Origin: Desulfotruncus alcoholivorax DSM 16058
GTDB lineage: Bacteria; Bacillota; Desulfotomaculia; Desulfotomaculales; Desulfallaceae
Reading direction: 5' to 3'
Length of the DNA: 64,000 nt
Assembly: GCF_000430885.1 (NCBI RefSeq)
Contig: NZ_AUMW01000012.1
Coordinates: 57,695-121,694 of the forward strand
Part shown: positions 63,029 through 64,000 of the stretch, piece after piece
Position numbering within the stretch: the first letter of the stretch is position 1
Layout of the letters: each line of letters opens with the position of its first letter
The notes under the pieces: generated by a model
The model's input: only the letters and a program-made list of their open reading frames with translations
What the model was told of the DNA's origin: nothing
The model's database searches: none
Made by a program: the position numbers and the translations under genes

Positions 63029-63505
63029 AAAGGATACCCCCAGCATTCTGTTCAAAACAAGTATAACATACAGTTCCCCCAAAAGAATTAAAAAATATTC
63101 TTTAAAAAAGTCGAGCTTTAGGTAGTAATTTTGTGTTTTCGTTTTATTTACTTCTGCAATTAAAATATTCTTCGGAATCAATTATAAATAAACCTTTTTG
63201 CAATGTATTGGGGAGTTAGCCGGCCTTGGCCGGGTTTATAACTCCGCAGATAGTATCCCTTGCAGGCACCAGACGTTTTTTAACCGCAGCCTAAACCGAA
63301 AGTTGTTCCCTAAAGGGCAGCAACATTTTCACAGTAAGGCAACTGCCCACCAATTTCTCATTGGCGCAACAGCGCCCCACACAACCGGGACCGCAGCAGC
63401 GGCCACCTGGTTTACAGCAGACCAGCAGCAATACTCAGGATAAAACCACCAAAAGAATAACTAGCGAAATGGGAAGGGTATACCCGGACCCACAGAGGCC
63501 GGCGA

Positions 63506-63564
63506 GCACGCTGCCGGGAATTCATGACCCCAGGGACTGCCACAAAGAATTCCCGGCAGCGTGC
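63506..63564. repeat. Perfect 18-bp inverted repeat with 23-bp loop
   Basis: GCACGCTGCCGGGAATTC (63506-63523) and GAATTCCCGGCAGCGTGC (63547-63564). It is 144 bp from the tRNA-Gly 3' end. No ORF with a ribosome site overlaps it. It could be a stem-loop RNA, an IS end, or part of an integration element. Confidence 0.8.
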
Positions 63565-63658
63565 GGCCCTGTCCCAAAAGGACGGCCCGACAGGACCGGA
63601 GCTGGTGTACGTAATTATCATAACGATACGCCGCCCCCTCGGGCACCAAATGGGCACC

Positions 63659-63702
63659 AAAAAGGCCTCCGGAGGATTATGTAAATCCCCGGAGGCCTTG
63701 AT
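63659..63702 (-). terminator. Terminator after tRNA-Gly
   Basis: Minus strand: AAGGCCTCCGG...CTCCGGAGGCCTTTTT, an 11-bp stem with a T run, directly following the tRNA. Confidence 0.8.
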
Positions 63703-63707
63703 ATTAC

Positions 63708-63782
63708 TGGAGCGGGTGACGAGGATCGAACTCGCAACCCTCAGCTTGGGAAGCTGATGCTCTACCATTGAGCTACACCCGC
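63708..63782 (-). tRNA. tRNA-Gly (anticodon CCC)
   Basis: 75 nt on the minus strand including encoded CCA. Starts GCGGGTGTAGCTCAATGG and ends CACCCGCTCCA; 7-bp acceptor stem, T-loop GTTCGATCC, anticodon loop TTCCCAA with CCC at positions 34-36. Reads GGG codons. Preceded by its own promoter at 63804-63831 and followed by a terminator. Confidence 0.95.
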
Positions 63783-63803
63783 TTGGGTTAAGCAGCATAT
63801 ATT

Positions 63804-63831
63804 ATTATAACATTTTTGACATGAAAGTCAA
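63804..63831 (-). promoter_or_regulatory. Promoter of tRNA-Gly
   Basis: Minus strand: -35 TTGACT (63826-63831), 16-bp spacer, -10 TATAAT (63804-63809), ending 22 nt before the tRNA start. Confidence 0.75.
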
Positions 63832-63865
63832 GTCAGCTTTTTCTATTGTGTGAGCGCTTGTTTTC

Positions 63866-63893
63866 TTGACTTTAAGAAATTCTATGATATAAT
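63866..63893 (+). promoter_or_regulatory. Promoter for a gene beyond the window
   Basis: Plus strand: -35 TTGACT (63866-63871), 16-bp spacer, -10 TATAAT (63888-63893). It points right, with no gene start before the window end. Confidence 0.6.
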
Positions 63894-64000
63894 ACGTTCT
63901 TTTAAGAAAACCTAAGTATAACCTGTAACATTTATAACATTTTGCACTATTTGTGATTTGATGTTGTTATTATATTTAATTACAATGTACATACTATTAA

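Larger units (their letters stand above)
63182..63707. other. 526-bp non-coding gap with palindromes
   Basis: No gene seen. It contains a GCCGGCCTTGGCCGG hairpin (about 63218-63232), the perfect inverted repeat at 63506-63564, a GGGCACCAAAT tandem (63641-63662) and the tRNA terminator. Open frames here have no binding sites or similarity. Confidence 0.6.

Noticed and set aside
63361..63684. 107-codon proline/glutamine-rich plus-strand frame
   Set aside because: Runs through the perfect inverted repeat and the tRNA terminator; no ribosome site.
63708..63782. tRNA-Gly as an attachment site of an integrated island
   Set aside because: No integrase, no direct repeat of the tRNA 3' end seen in the window; the nearby inverted repeat is not an att core.

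Overview
The window looks like a chromosome segment of an anaerobic, spore-forming, low-to-mid GC Firmicute of the Desulfotomaculum/Pelotomaculum type. Four observations support this. First, the gene order parallels the Bacillus subtilis spo0F-to-glyA region: pyrG, spo0F-like, fba, transaldolase, rho, rpmE, prfA, prmC, then tsaC/ywlC, mntP, ywlE, rpiB, glyA. Second, there are spore germination genes (sleB-ypeB). Third, there is a SCIFF peptide with its radical SAM maturase, a marker of Clostridia. Fourth, there is a dissimilatory sulfite reductase locus: dsrA, dsrB, dsrD, dsrC, dsrMK and a DsrN-like amidase. No aprAB or sat genes are in the window, so sulfate versus sulfite respiration cannot be decided here. 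The strain assignment is inference; no search was run.

Layout. 1-5.6 kb, minus strand: 5' end of UDP-GlcNAc 2-epimerase, MazG-like protein, dCMP deaminase, glyA, rpiB, arginine/tyrosine phosphatase-like protein, mntP and tsaC. 5.6-9.2 kb, plus strand: a four-gene quorum-sensing module of AgrB, a 40-aa AgrD pre-peptide too short for routine ORF calling, a membrane protein and a PAS histidine kinase. In Bacillus this interval, between prmC and tsaC, holds spoIIR. 9.1-12.4 kb: prmC, prfA, DUF1385, rpmE. 12.6-18.8 kb: HD-GYP phosphodiesterase, CHASE2-adenylate cyclase, a radical SAM protein and a LysM/M23 peptidase. 19-29.4 kb: rho to argS, including the Spo0F-like regulator.

29.7-35.5 kb: one compact minus-strand operon (Lrp/AsnC regulator, aminotransferase, phenylacetate-CoA ligase, IorA, IorB) behind a T-box leader with a consensus promoter. 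I read it as a possible arylacetate-to-aromatic-amino-acid salvage operon induced by uncharged tRNA. 35.5-38.6 kb: SIMPL protein, ypeB, sleB. 39.3-50.9 kb: the dsr region, with several uncharacterised genes (FmdB zinc ribbon, HEAT-like protein, Cys-cluster protein, TPR protein) between dsrMK and dsrDBA. 50.9-62.6 kb: Mrp ATPase, tungsten aldehyde:ferredoxin oxidoreductase, glnS, rlmH, murA, peptidase-MA protein, TPR protein, a LysM-G5-M23 peptidase, scfB and scfA. The last 1.5 kb hold a mosaic of broken genes (AlbA_2-like and IS256-transposase pieces fused to a Cys-rich protein), a perfect 18-bp inverted repeat and tRNA-Gly(CCC).

The intergenic DNA is unusually rich in repeats. A ~95-bp palindromic element occurs nine times. 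GGGGACACACCTCC-type hairpins occur at nine sites. Two shorter palindrome types supply the last codons or the stop codon of neighbouring genes. TTG and GTG starts chosen by ribosome binding sites are common (agrB, agrD, the kinase, rpiB, iorA, dsrA, dsrM, scfB).
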